From assembly GCF_004799665.1 (NCBI RefSeq), contig NZ_CP031310.1, positions 1,852,887 to 1,916,886 of the forward strand: DNA of 64,000 nt, given 5' to 3'. The position numbers and the translations under genes are program-made. This stretch comes from Halapricum salinum (GTDB lineage Archaea > Halobacteriota > Halobacteria > Halobacteriales > Haloarculaceae). Every line of letters starts with the position of its first letter. The first letter of the stretch is position 1. The notes below the pieces were generated by a model, which did not search any database, had not been told where the DNA came from, and saw only the letters and a list, made by a program, of their open reading frames with translations. Below are positions 35,700 through 44,104 of this stretch, piece after piece.

Positions 35700-36449
35700 C
35701 TATTTACTGCGCTGGTAGTGGTGTAGACTCCCGACATTGTTGCTGAAGCTATATCGGAATCCGATCAAATTCTCGTTGATAAGCAGTTCTATCTCGCCCA
35801 CTGATGGGAATTTGCAAATCACTTCTGTGAGTGGATAGAGATTGTATACCTGCTCGGTTTCGGCACGATCTGGGGAGGAGGTTAGATACTTTGTAAGGTC
35901 AAATATCGCCTTTGTGGTTACTCCCTTTGTAACGAATTTCACCGTATGCTCACTGATTTTCAGTGTGAGTGGCCCCGACGGTGCTAGTTGGAAGTATTTC
36001 CGCAAGGTATCTGAGGGGATGGACGCTTTAAGTTTGATATCGTTCATCGGCAGGTACTGTTGTTTAAGAACGATATCTGGCGCCCCTATACTCTTCGACA
36101 TATGATAACGAAGAGTGTCACTTTGGATTGTTATATGGTCTTTCTCTGGGTTGATTTTGATTCTGACGTCACGTCCATCGGTGCTAGCACCAAAGCCTCT
36201 AGTCTTGGGTACCTCAGTTAAGATATCAGGATGATTGCCACCGGTAGCTACGTTGGCATTCAACCGGACAACAGACAGCCTGGTCGGAATGGCTGGCGAA
36301 TCTTGTCCATATAGCCGGATTTCTTCACCGATCTCCCATTTGATGTGGCCAGCGATACCCTCAGCTCGGCTCATCTCGGAGTAGACTGACAATGGCCGGA
36401 TCATTCGTCGGTACGATGTCAGATCAAGTTTGGTGGTCATTGGGTTCAT
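35700..36449 (-). CDS. PCNA-like sliding clamp homologue paired with a transposase
   Basis: The protein is 249 aa, the usual size of archaeal PCNA, and follows its order of elements. There is an N-terminal helix LDLTSYRRMIRPLS, strand RLSVVRLNANV, RDVRIKINPEKDHITIQSD, an interdomain connector near VLKQQYLPMNDIKLKASI, then SDTLRKYFQLA, LTLKISEHTVKFVT, and a C-terminal half with YNLYPLTEVICKFPSVGEIELLI and IGFRYSFSNNVGSLHHY, which parallels the FSLDYLKDMNKAIP and IAEGNGTVTYML regions of real PCNA. Sequence is highly diverged. It overlaps the transposase gene by 4 bases (ATGA), so the two are translated together. A clamp function is inference from layout. Confidence 0.55.
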   Translation of the reverse strand: MNPMTTKLDLTSYRRMIRPLSVYSEMSRAEGIAGHIKWEIGEEIRLYGQDSPAIPTRLSVVRLNANVATGGNHPDILTEVPKTRGFGASTDGRDVRIKINPEKDHITIQSDTLRYHMSKSIGAPDIVLKQQYLPMNDIKLKASIPSDTLRKYFQLAPSGPLTLKISEHTVKFVTKGVTTKAIFDLTKYLTSSPDRAETEQVYNLYPLTEVICKFPSVGEIELLINENLIGFRYSFSNNVGSLHHYQRSK

Positions 36450-38311
36450 ATGTGGGGCTGAGGGCGACGAGCAAACGTTGATTCAATGATGCCTGTTAAC
36501 ACGTCGTAGTGTTTTGGTTGAAGTGGCAGTCCAAGGTTTGGGGATACAGATTGGCTAATTATTTTATGTATATTATAAAATGCGGATGCTATATTGAGAA
36601 TGAATGTCTGTTCCAGGCCGGACAGATGCGCCATCTCAGGTGAATGATCATGTTTTAATTGTCTGATGTGTGTTTCAGCTGACCATCGGTCAGGGTATTT
36701 TGCGGCAAGCTGAGAGATCGTTGTTTTATCCATCGGCATGCCGCTGATGAGCATAAATTCATCATCCTCTTCTTGTAACACATGTCTTTGACTATCTCTG
36801 TCAATCTCTTTCCAAAATGCGTTTACCTCGGATTTGTCGATCGAGATTACTGCTTGCCCGTCTTTTTGTAACTCGTGATATTCCTCTTTCTCGACGATGT
36901 CGCGGTGGTTTTTTAACCGAATAATCCATGTCTCTTCAGCAGCGGTGCGGAACAAATCGATGATTTCAGCGCCATTAAATTCCCTGTCAGCGAGAACCCA
37001 CCCGATCTCCGAAACATCCTCTATGAGAGCTATCATCTCCCAAATAGACTTCGGTAGTGCCGACTTCTCGGTTAATAAATCCACCCCGAAGGATAGTCTC
37101 GACATCGGGGTGAAACTAACTCCTGTGGAGATGTAGAAGCCACCATTCTCCTCGACTTTGACAGTCCCCATCGCTCCTGGGACATCTTCCGGTTCAGCAC
37201 CTTCATCGATTGGAATCCAAGTCGGATCGAAAGTAAGATCCAGCGGGGTCGAAAAGAAATCCAATTCTTCGTCAGCAAATTGGATCAGATTCTGGCATAG
37301 CTTTGTGCCGATACGATTAATTCTTTGTTTTGATTGATAGAAATCCCCTTTCGCAATATTGTCGCGGATTACCTGCCGGAAGCGACTATATGTTATGAGG
37401 TCATCTTGGAATTGTAATTGCGCGCGACGCTCACCTTTGTTGAAAGTCCCGTCTACAGCCCACTTTGCAAGTGCAGCAATAATCTCTCGAATTGAATACT
37501 TCGCATTTTCTGCCCTATTAAACGAGATATCCTCTGTCAGATGAGCTAATAGTAAGTCACAATAATTCACAAGTGCGCGGTATCGGAGATCATCGGGTAG
37601 GCTCTCTCCCAGAGGTATCGCTTGATTGACCGTGTACTCAGCGCCTGACAGGGTCTCTGTTAATAACCCGTTACGGTATAGAGCATGTTTGAGGCGGCGG
37701 ATCGCGTTTTGTACTGATGGTTTATTTAGTCCGTATTGTGTGCGAGCCTTCGAGAGGGTGCTTTCACTGAGACCGTGATTGATATCGAGTCCATATGCTT
37801 GGCGTGAGCTGGGGTTATCTCTGAAATATTTGAGTAAATTCTTAGTCGATCCAAGTTCTCGTGTCTGCCCGAAGATCAACGCAGACACACGGGCAGCAAG
37901 GATCGGGTCTTCTGGCAGTGTTTCTTCCTCCTGCTCAAGATAGACCGGTATCACGTCTTTGATGGCTTCGTCTATCAACTCTCTGTCAATATCATCAACT
38001 GCATTGTGCGCAGCAAATTGTGACTCGATCAACCTAATGTCATCAAGTGAATTAATTGACTTCACTGGATACTCGATCTCGATGCAGTCACCGTACACGC
38101 GATTAATTTGACGGATATCTACTCTATCTCCTATCTCGTACAGCAAGTCAATCGATTGCTGTTGATCGATATCTACTGGGAGCTGAGAGACGATGGGATC
38201 GTGCTTGGTCGCAGGTACGCCAGTAGTCTGAGTCATCCGGAGTCGGTTATGTGATACATAGGGTTCGTAATCCATAATATTAATGTATTTAAAGAAGTTA
38301 TGCCTCAGCAT
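36446..38311 (-). CDS. DDE transposase with IS4-type YREK signature
   Basis: The 621-aa protein has catalytic acids at Asp362 (TFDPTW), Asp442 (VLADREFNG) and Glu546 in the complete Y(2)R(3)E(6)K signature (Tyr539, Arg542, Glu546, Lys553), which identifies the IS4 superfamily. It is longer than usual because of about 300 N-terminal residues with a helical, possibly DNA-binding region (GLSESTLSKARTQYGL). The annotated start lies only 5 bases from the divergent gene; MDYEPY at residue 13 or MTQTTG at residue 26 may be the true start. No terminal inverted repeats were found. It is co-translated with the PCNA-like gene. Confidence 0.8.
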   Translation of the reverse strand: MLRHNFFKYINIMDYEPYVSHNRLRMTQTTGVPATKHDPIVSQLPVDIDQQQSIDLLYEIGDRVDIRQINRVYGDCIEIEYPVKSINSLDDIRLIESQFAAHNAVDDIDRELIDEAIKDVIPVYLEQEEETLPEDPILAARVSALIFGQTRELGSTKNLLKYFRDNPSSRQAYGLDINHGLSESTLSKARTQYGLNKPSVQNAIRRLKHALYRNGLLTETLSGAEYTVNQAIPLGESLPDDLRYRALVNYCDLLLAHLTEDISFNRAENAKYSIREIIAALAKWAVDGTFNKGERRAQLQFQDDLITYSRFRQVIRDNIAKGDFYQSKQRINRIGTKLCQNLIQFADEELDFFSTPLDLTFDPTWIPIDEGAEPEDVPGAMGTVKVEENGGFYISTGVSFTPMSRLSFGVDLLTEKSALPKSIWEMIALIEDVSEIGWVLADREFNGAEIIDLFRTAAEETWIIRLKNHRDIVEKEEYHELQKDGQAVISIDKSEVNAFWKEIDRDSQRHVLQEEDDEFMLISGMPMDKTTISQLAAKYPDRWSAETHIRQLKHDHSPEMAHLSGLEQTFILNIASAFYNIHKIISQSVSPNLGLPLQPKHYDVLTGIIESTFARRPQPHI

Positions 38312-38314
38312 AAC
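38286..38314. promoter_or_regulatory. shared promoter with palindrome between transposase and divergent gene
   Basis: TATTTAAA at about 38285-38292 is a TATA box about 27 bases before the plus-strand ATG at 38317. The perfect palindrome GTTATGC-CTCA-GCATAAC (38297-38314) covers the expected transcription start and contains the minus-strand ATG. A protein bound there would block both directions. Confidence 0.6.
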
Positions 38315-38316
38315 GC

Positions 38317-39006
38317 ATGACCTTGCTCAATGCGACGGATCGTCCGAAAGGTGTCCTGACCACTGAGGACCGGCAGTACTTGTTCGGAGACCTCGATATG
38401 AGTTCGTACAGTGACCCCGAAAATGCAGTCAAACAACGACGCCATCGGATTCGGCGGCGACTCGAACACGCGCTCCTTGATTTAGTTGTAGTGAATAACC
38501 TGCTCTCAGGTCGCGACCAAGCCCAGATCTTCAACTCGATCCAAGAGTCAACGGAGCGAGAGCAGTTTGAACATATTATGAGTGAACTCTTCGACTTCTT
38601 ATACGCAAACTTGCCGGTAGGCCACCGAGAGGCATGCGCATCACTTGGACTCGCTAAAGCGTATCACCGCGGGACTTTGATCGGGACTGGCGGCAATTTC
38701 AACATCCGTCCCACAGTCAACATCGAAATATCTGATCAGATGTCACCTGCTGAATTTGACCACGAAGCAAATATCGCCCGCTACCACGCTGACATAGAGC
38801 GGGTCTCGGAAGCCACCCCCAACGCTGTAGAGGCATCATCTGAGACACCTGAAAATGAAGAGGAACGTCAGAATTCTGCTGATCTATTTCGTTCACCAAT
38901 GAAGAACCATGGGTATGACCCCGAAGAAGTACGCCATGACAATCGCGCGACGGTCTACCAACAGCGAATCGAATTCCTCGACGTCCTCGACAAGTGGCAG
39001 GTCTAA
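38317..39006 (+). CDS. haloarchaeal conserved hypothetical protein, 229 aa
   Basis: The N-terminus ATDRPKGVLTTEDRQYLFG and the following basic helix ENAVKQRRHRIRRRLEHALLD are typical of a haloarchaeal family of unknown function that often occurs on plasmids and islands. The rest is helical and acidic with NNLLSGRDQAQIF, ASLGLAKAYHRGTLI and a Glu-rich C-terminal part. It is divergent from the transposase/PCNA-like pair across a palindrome, which makes it a candidate regulator of that module. Leaderless start supported by the TATA box. Confidence 0.65.
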   Translation: MTLLNATDRPKGVLTTEDRQYLFGDLDMSSYSDPENAVKQRRHRIRRRLEHALLDLVVVNNLLSGRDQAQIFNSIQESTEREQFEHIMSELFDFLYANLPVGHREACASLGLAKAYHRGTLIGTGGNFNIRPTVNIEISDQMSPAEFDHEANIARYHADIERVSEATPNAVEASSETPENEEERQNSADLFRSPMKNHGYDPEEVRHDNRATVYQQRIEFLDVLDKWQV

Positions 39007-39061
39007 AATAACACCCAGATTCCGACTCCCTGTCTATTCGACTAAGTGAATCGATAGAACG

Positions 39062-40105
39062 TTACAGCCACGAAAGGCCAGTGTTGAGGTCCTCGAGGAA
39101 TGATGCCCGGATCTGGGCGTCAGGGGGGAACGAGAGTTGGTCGCCGTCCCGGTCGAGGATGGTTTCGCGGAGGAAGGGATGTGCTGGGTCGAAAGAGGGG
39201 CTGGTCTGTATTCGGTAGTTGCTGTCGATAGTGAACAGGGCGGCGTCGAACGCGCGGTGATGCAGCGCGTTCAACACGAGGACGTTCTCAGGGTGTTCGG
39301 CTAACTCGGGGCGTTGACTCCGGGGAAGGACGTGCGCGAGATCCAGCAGGTCCGCTTCTTCGATCCCGGTCATGGTGCATGCGTGACCGTAGCGGTCGAA
39401 GGTGTCCGCTCTGAAGGCGTCACTCACGCCGGTCTCAGTAGTCTCGTAGCGGCGAACCCGACCGCTTTGCTCGAGGATCTCTCCGGTCGGCCACTGGGCG
39501 ACGTCGCCTGTTTCGACCCAGCGCTGCCAGACAGCCGGGGCGCGATCATTGTCGTTCATTTGGGCGCGGTCATGCAGCCACGCGACCGGGACCGACTGGG
39601 TGTTTAGAACCGAGAAATGGAAGAGGTAGTTCGGAATCTGTGTGCCGGTGTCGTCCTGGTAGGAGCAGACCTCGAAGCGATCCGGGACGCACAGCCCGCA
39701 GAATTCGACGACGCCTGATTCCGGTTTCCGGAAGACCAGGACTGGCGGGACCTCCTCACGCTGACCGGCAGCGGCCCGGTCGAACGCGGACTTGATTTTC
39801 TGGTTGTTCGGGGAATCATCGTACGGGTTGTCAGCTTTGGCGTCGCCCCAATAGCTGATGTAGCCGGCGTTGACGGCCAAGGTATCCTCCCAGGGATCGT
39901 CGTGCTGGGAGATACCGCTGTCGTTCGAGATGAGCACGAGCGCCGCAGGGATCTCAGACCGATCCGCACCGAGGTCACGGATCCCGCCCGTGTTTTTGAT
40001 GCCGCTGTCGAGTGAACCGCGAATCCATCGGAGGAATTGGTCATCAGGGTTCCGGTAGCTCCCGGTGTCGCGGTATTGCTGCCCCACTCGAAAGGCATGC
40101 TGCAT
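39062..40105 (-). CDS. HNH restriction endonuclease-like protein
   Basis: The 347-aa product has a C-terminal HNH_2-type nuclease domain: ACTMTGIEEADLLDLAHVLPRSQ, then HPENVLVLNALHHRAFDAALF (about residues 255-310). The N-terminal 220 residues (begins AFRVGQQYRDTGSYRNPDDQF, RSEIPAALVLISND) look like a recognition domain of the kind fused to HNH in modification-dependent enzymes. It stands alone without a methyltransferase. A type IV-like restriction role is likely but the recognised base is unknown. Confidence 0.75.
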   Translation of the reverse strand: MQHAFRVGQQYRDTGSYRNPDDQFLRWIRGSLDSGIKNTGGIRDLGADRSEIPAALVLISNDSGISQHDDPWEDTLAVNAGYISYWGDAKADNPYDDSPNNQKIKSAFDRAAAGQREEVPPVLVFRKPESGVVEFCGLCVPDRFEVCSYQDDTGTQIPNYLFHFSVLNTQSVPVAWLHDRAQMNDNDRAPAVWQRWVETGDVAQWPTGEILEQSGRVRRYETTETGVSDAFRADTFDRYGHACTMTGIEEADLLDLAHVLPRSQRPELAEHPENVLVLNALHHRAFDAALFTIDSNYRIQTSPSFDPAHPFLRETILDRDGDQLSFPPDAQIRASFLEDLNTGLSWL

Positions 40106-40150
40106 GATACCACGTTATTTCGTCCGGCAGTAACTAATAGGTCGGCCCAG

Positions 40151-41407
40151 TTAGCACGTCCACGAGTCACGCAGGTTCCGTCGCCACGTCTCACCGAGGT
40201 CAGGTGCCATCGCATCGTAGCCTTTCTGGCGCAACTCCGCAGCGAACTCGTTGCAGCGGTCGCCGTGATTGACGAGGATCTCGGCGCTGCGGTAGTCATC
40301 CAGAAAACTCCGGAGCCCTCCGCGGTCAGCGTGCGCGGAGAAATCGTAGGATTCGACCTGCGCAGCGACAGGCATGTGGTGCCCATCAATCTCAGCAGAC
40401 CCTGTATCGAGGAGTTCCCGGCCGGGCGTGCCTTCGACCTGATAGCCGGTGAGCGTGATTTTGTTCGTTGGTCGGTCAGCGATCTCCGGAATATAGCTCA
40501 TGGCCGGACCACCGGATAGCATGCCGCTGGTCGTCACGATTGCTGTGTTCTCCTCGGCGATCCGCCGTCGCTGCCCATCCCGGCCGGAGACGAACCTGGC
40601 ATGTGACTTTGCGCGTTGCAGCGCATCGGCGTCACGGACGAAACCCGGATACTGGCGCAACATCTGGGTCACCTGTTGTCCCATACCGTCAACGTAGCAC
40701 GGGATATCGTAGCGATCGCAAATCAACAGCATCTCCTGCGTACGCCCAATCGCGAACGCCGGGATAACGACGGTCCCGCCTTCCCACAGCGTCGTCTTCG
40801 CACTTTCCGCGAATCGCTCTTCAACCACGCCTCTAGCATCGTGGTCAACGTCAGAATACGTGCTTTCACAGATCACGACGTCCGCGTCCGGACGGGCTGT
40901 CGTCCCTGTGACGAGCCGTTGGTCATCAGTGTGGAAGTCTCCGGTGTAGAGGAGTCGTGTTTCACCGTCATCGACGAGAACGTGTGCGCTTCCGGGGATG
41001 TGTCCGGCGTTGAAGAAGGTGATTTCGTGGCCAGCGGCCTCAAAGGAGTCGCCGTAGCCGTGGGGATGCGAAACTTCGCCGATTCGGTGGACATCTTCCT
41101 CAGTGAACGGGCACTGCATTGTCCCACCATGTAACTTCAAAGTGTCCCGAGCAAGCGTGCGCGTAAGATCACGCGTCGGTGGTGTCCAGTGAATCTCTGG
41201 CCGGTCGTCCCCCGAGAGCAATGTAGGGACCGCTCCGGCGTGGTCGAGATGCCCGTGGGAGACGACAACGGCGTCGGGAGCAACGTCGCCGACAGGATAC
41301 TGGGTGGGCGTCTCGGTTTTCAGACCGTAATCCAGTAACAGCGAGTCGTTGACGAGAACGGCGCTCCGCCCGACCTCGCCGGCACCACCAAGGAACTGGA
41401 TCTCCAT
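40151..41407 (-). CDS. MBL-fold beta-CASP RNA nuclease (mRNA 3'-end processing/RNase J-like), intact copy
   Basis: The 418-aa protein has the metallo-beta-lactamase motif SHGHLDHAG (His51, His53, Asp55, His56), HIPGSAHVLV and LLYTGDFH, and a beta-CASP domain with VVIPAFAIGRTQEML, ATSGMLSGGPAMSY-like segment, FSAHADRGG and VNHGD. Such enzymes process or degrade RNA. The last 125 residues are closely similar to a truncated copy at 44105-44476. This intact gene lies within the accessory region on the opposite strand and probably compensates for the broken one. Confidence 0.88.
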   Translation of the reverse strand: MEIQFLGGAGEVGRSAVLVNDSLLLDYGLKTETPTQYPVGDVAPDAVVVSHGHLDHAGAVPTLLSGDDRPEIHWTPPTRDLTRTLARDTLKLHGGTMQCPFTEEDVHRIGEVSHPHGYGDSFEAAGHEITFFNAGHIPGSAHVLVDDGETRLLYTGDFHTDDQRLVTGTTARPDADVVICESTYSDVDHDARGVVEERFAESAKTTLWEGGTVVIPAFAIGRTQEMLLICDRYDIPCYVDGMGQQVTQMLRQYPGFVRDADALQRAKSHARFVSGRDGQRRRIAEENTAIVTTSGMLSGGPAMSYIPEIADRPTNKITLTGYQVEGTPGRELLDTGSAEIDGHHMPVAAQVESYDFSAHADRGGLRSFLDDYRSAEILVNHGDRCNEFAAELRQKGYDAMAPDLGETWRRNLRDSWTC

Positions 41408-41592
41408 CTGTGGTCACTAGCAGGCTGAAACGTTTGGCTTCGTCGGTACGATTCGACTCTCGAACCGACCCACTGCTGTGAGGAGCGAATTATTGCCTGT
41501 TACAGTTAGGTGGCTTTCCGTAACAGCATTTGAGTGGCCGATATAGTACTTATTGTAGCGCAACTATTAGTGCTAACTAGTGAGGACGACTC

Positions 41593-41784
41593 GTGCCCCG
41601 AACAAAGATCACCAAGACGGTCACAGAGCGTGACGATCGTGATGACATCGAACAGTATCGGACAACAGTCCCCAAGCAAGTCGTAGAACTACTCGATTTG
41701 GAGGGCGCCAGTCTCGACTGGGAGGCAAAATCTCGAAACCGGATCGAGCTCACGATCACTCGCAACGAGGACGATGAGCAGTGA
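41593..41784 (+). CDS. AbrB/SpoVT-like antitoxin-type DNA-binding protein
   Basis: A 63-aa frame from GTG with DDIEQYRTTVPKQVVELLDLEG followed by two strands (LDWEAKSRNRIELTITR) matches the swapped-hairpin AbrB fold. It overlaps the recombinase gene by 11 bases. In haloarchaea an AbrB-like protein often precedes a small serine recombinase and probably regulates or assists it. Confidence 0.65.
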   Translation: MPRTKITKTVTERDDRDDIEQYRTTVPKQVVELLDLEGASLDWEAKSRNRIELTITRNEDDEQ

Positions 41785-42472
41785 CAAACCAGTCGCCGCG
41801 GGATACGTTCGCCTCTCACAAGATGGCGAGAGCCTTCCGGACCAGCGCGCGGCCGTCAACGAATATGCAGAGGCTGAGGGGTTCCAGCTGGAGCTGTACG
41901 ATGAAGGCCGGTGGGAAAGCGGATTTGATTCGGAGCGTGACGAATATCAGGAGCTTCTCGACGATGTGCGCAGCGGACGGATTGCGGCGATCATCGTTCC
42001 GAAGCTTGACCGACTGTCCCGCGATCGGAAAGACCGACTGCGGGTGCTCCTGGAAATGGATTCACTCGACGTTCCAGTACACTCGGTACGCTTAGGGCGC
42101 GCAGTAGATCTTGACGACGACCATGCGCTGATTGTCGAAGCTGCGCGAGCTACTGGTGATGACGTACAGAAGCGAGCCGAAATCGAAGCAGCGACAGCAA
42201 AAACCCAACAGCGCGTGGCACGGGGTGCTTGGCATGGACGGCCCCCGCACGGCTGCCGCGTCACTGCGAACGGGGAGAGCATCACTCACGGTGACGCTTG
42301 GAGCGAGACTGAAGAGATTCTCGCACTGCGCGAAGCCGGCCTTTCATACCGGGAAATCGAGGGAATCACAGGAGTGAATTACCAAACAGCACGACGAGTT
42401 TGTAGTCGATGGGGGATCCTATCGCTCCTGCGAGGACCACTTGAGGAGTATCGACCGGCGGTTGTGAAATAA
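41774..42472 (+). CDS. small serine recombinase (resolvase family)
   Basis: The 232-aa protein has the resolvase catalytic domain: AAGYVRLSQDGESLPDQRAAV with nucleophile Ser15, IIVPKLDRLSRDRKD with the conserved Arg residues, and LDVPVHSVR. After the long E-helix a C-terminal helix-turn-helix (LREAGLSYREIEGITGVNYQ) binds DNA. It could invert, resolve or integrate DNA. It sits near the right edge of the accessory region and is the only recombinase of this class in the window. Confidence 0.85.
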   Translation: MSSDKPVAAGYVRLSQDGESLPDQRAAVNEYAEAEGFQLELYDEGRWESGFDSERDEYQELLDDVRSGRIAAIIVPKLDRLSRDRKDRLRVLLEMDSLDVPVHSVRLGRAVDLDDDHALIVEAARATGDDVQKRAEIEAATAKTQQRVARGAWHGRPPHGCRVTANGESITHGDAWSETEEILALREAGLSYREIEGITGVNYQTARRVCSRWGILSLLRGPLEEYRPAVVK

Positions 42473-42513
42473 GACCTACTGTCTGATGGTATCATAATAT
42501 TGGTAATAATATT

Positions 42514-43293
42514 TCAGTTCCAGTACGCAAAGGAGTCGATATCTGCCACATTTATCTCGCGGGTTCCCTCGTCGGAATGAGGGAGTCGTAGAAGATTCTG
42601 TGCAAGCTCACGCTCTGCATCGCGGCGCTTAGTCCGAGCGTCGGTGACACACTCTTCTACAGCGGAAAGGCTGTAGTCGTCCGCTAGTTCAGCTGCTTCT
42701 TCAAGAGTGACTATTGTGCGCGAGTTCTGAATGCATTCTCGGAGCTCACGCAACTCTGTAGCTTTGGTATTTAACTTGGCTTCAGTTCCGACACCCATTG
42801 AGGCGGCAAGCTCCCGGGCAGATTCTCGAGAGTCGATGTCGTCAGCGAGAGCTTCGACTATCCTTTCTTTAAGATTCTGTGGATATTGCTGTCTGATTGC
42901 TACCTTTTGGACTGTAGCCTCGGCCGTGAGGTTAGATCCCGTCCCAGATTGATGTTCGTTTAGACGAGAGTTGAAAGCCTCTGTACGTCCGACGTAGTAA
43001 ACAGTGTTCGCGGCGTCAGCGAATACCTTCCATGAGGGAATGTGCTCCCGTTTCTCTCTCGGTACGGCTGCGTCGTATACCGTCGCCTGGTGATAATATC
43101 GATGGCGAAATGCGTATTTCGGAACCTCAGTGAGGGGGTAATCTCTAGACTTCAACGAGAGACGGGGTTCGTACAGCAGGGGGAGTTGCCACTCAGGTTC
43201 GCACTTGAGCGCGTATACCTCGTAGATACAGTCGTCGAGCGTGTGCCGAAAGGTCGATCGAATGGACTCGACATTCATAGAAGCAGAAGCCAC
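42514..43293 (-). CDS. GIY-YIG-like nuclease domain protein
   Basis: The 259-aa protein has a variant GIY-YIG motif: NTVYYVGRTEAFNSRLNEHQSG (described as VYYVGRT, Arg and His of RLNEH) at about residues 95-118, and a later acidic NLKERIVEAL that could supply the metal-binding Glu. N-terminal 90 residues are unassigned; the C-terminal 100 are helical. It is 6 bases after the upstream gene and thus in one operon with it. Probably a nuclease of a mobile or defence unit. Confidence 0.65.
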   Translation of the reverse strand: MASASMNVESIRSTFRHTLDDCIYEVYALKCEPEWQLPLLYEPRLSLKSRDYPLTEVPKYAFRHRYYHQATVYDAAVPREKREHIPSWKVFADAANTVYYVGRTEAFNSRLNEHQSGTGSNLTAEATVQKVAIRQQYPQNLKERIVEALADDIDSRESARELAASMGVGTEAKLNTKATELRELRECIQNSRTIVTLEEAAELADDYSLSAVEECVTDARTKRRDAERELAQNLLRLPHSDEGTREINVADIDSFAYWN

Positions 43294-43299
43294 GAAAAT

Positions 43300-43875
43300 T
43301 CACCCCTGGTTTTCGAATCCATGTTGGACTGATTCGACGAAATCGACGGTTTGTTTTGCCTGCTGGATTTTCGGCCGTACTTCGTTACTCATCTTCCCAC
43401 CGTAGGTTCCCCGAGCAATCCGCATTCGGTCGGAAGCATCGTCCCACGTGTATCGGGGGTTTTCGGACAATACGAACGCGACGAATTCCCGAGGTGAAAG
43501 AACGGTTTCCTGTTGTAATCGACGAATCTCACCTCGGATGGCGCGGAGGTAAGCGTCTGCCCAATCGGAGAGGGCGTTCTCGTAGAACTCTTCTCGTGGA
43601 TAATCCCCCGTGAGCCCGACCTCAAGATTCCCTGTCAATTGAGGTGGTTCGTCGCCGAAATCACGTAATGGATCAAGCTCGCGCATTTTGACGTATTCTT
43701 CTCCGAAATGTGAACCGTACGACGCTAGGTCGTCTTGGAGATTCTCGACGATGGGTTCGCCGTTCCAGAGCATGACGAGTTCCTCGTCTGCTTCCTTACG
43801 AGCATCTTCTTCGATGTCGCTCTTGACGTTCTTTGGGAGTGCTGCGAAGACGAGGTCCGCATCATAATTGCTCAT
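43300..43875 (-). CDS. hypothetical protein, 191 aa, operon partner of GIY-YIG gene
   Basis: Starting at the ATG of MSNYDADLVF gives an acidic helical protein; the longer frame upstream runs through two palindromes and is unlikely to be translated. Segments include ALPKNVKSDIEEDARKEADE, DWADAYLRAIRGEIRRLQQE and RIARGTYGGKMSNEVRPKI. I recognise no family. Its promoter region carries two tandem palindromes. The two-gene operon with a nuclease partner could be a toxin-antitoxin or defence pair, which is speculation. Confidence 0.6.
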   Translation of the reverse strand: MSNYDADLVFAALPKNVKSDIEEDARKEADEELVMLWNGEPIVENLQDDLASYGSHFGEEYVKMRELDPLRDFGDEPPQLTGNLEVGLTGDYPREEFYENALSDWADAYLRAIRGEIRRLQQETVLSPREFVAFVLSENPRYTWDDASDRMRIARGTYGGKMSNEVRPKIQQAKQTVDFVESVQHGFENQG

Positions 43876-43917
43876 ATTGGTCGCCTCGTCCGCGTTGCCA
43901 GTCTCGATCATAGCACA

Positions 43918-43964
43918 GGTTTGGCTATGAACCAAACCAACTTTAGTTTTGCCCTGAGCAAAAC
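43918..43964. promoter_or_regulatory. two tandem palindromic operator candidates
   Basis: GGTTTGG-CTATGAA-CCAAACC (43918-43938) and GTTTTGC-CCTGA-GCAAAAC (43946-43964) are perfect inverted repeats of related sequence, centred about 27 bases apart, upstream of the 191-aa gene. Their similarity and spacing suggest cooperative binding of one dimeric regulator. Confidence 0.65.
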
Positions 43965-44104
43965 CGCGTGGATTAGTGACCGTATCTAGATACCCGATCT
44001 CCAAACGCCCCCTTCGGGCTATGAGAGTGGCGCTTTCGGCCTAGAGAATAAAAAAGAAATCATATGAGAGGAAATAGCGATGTACTAGCAGATCTTCATT
44101 AGTG

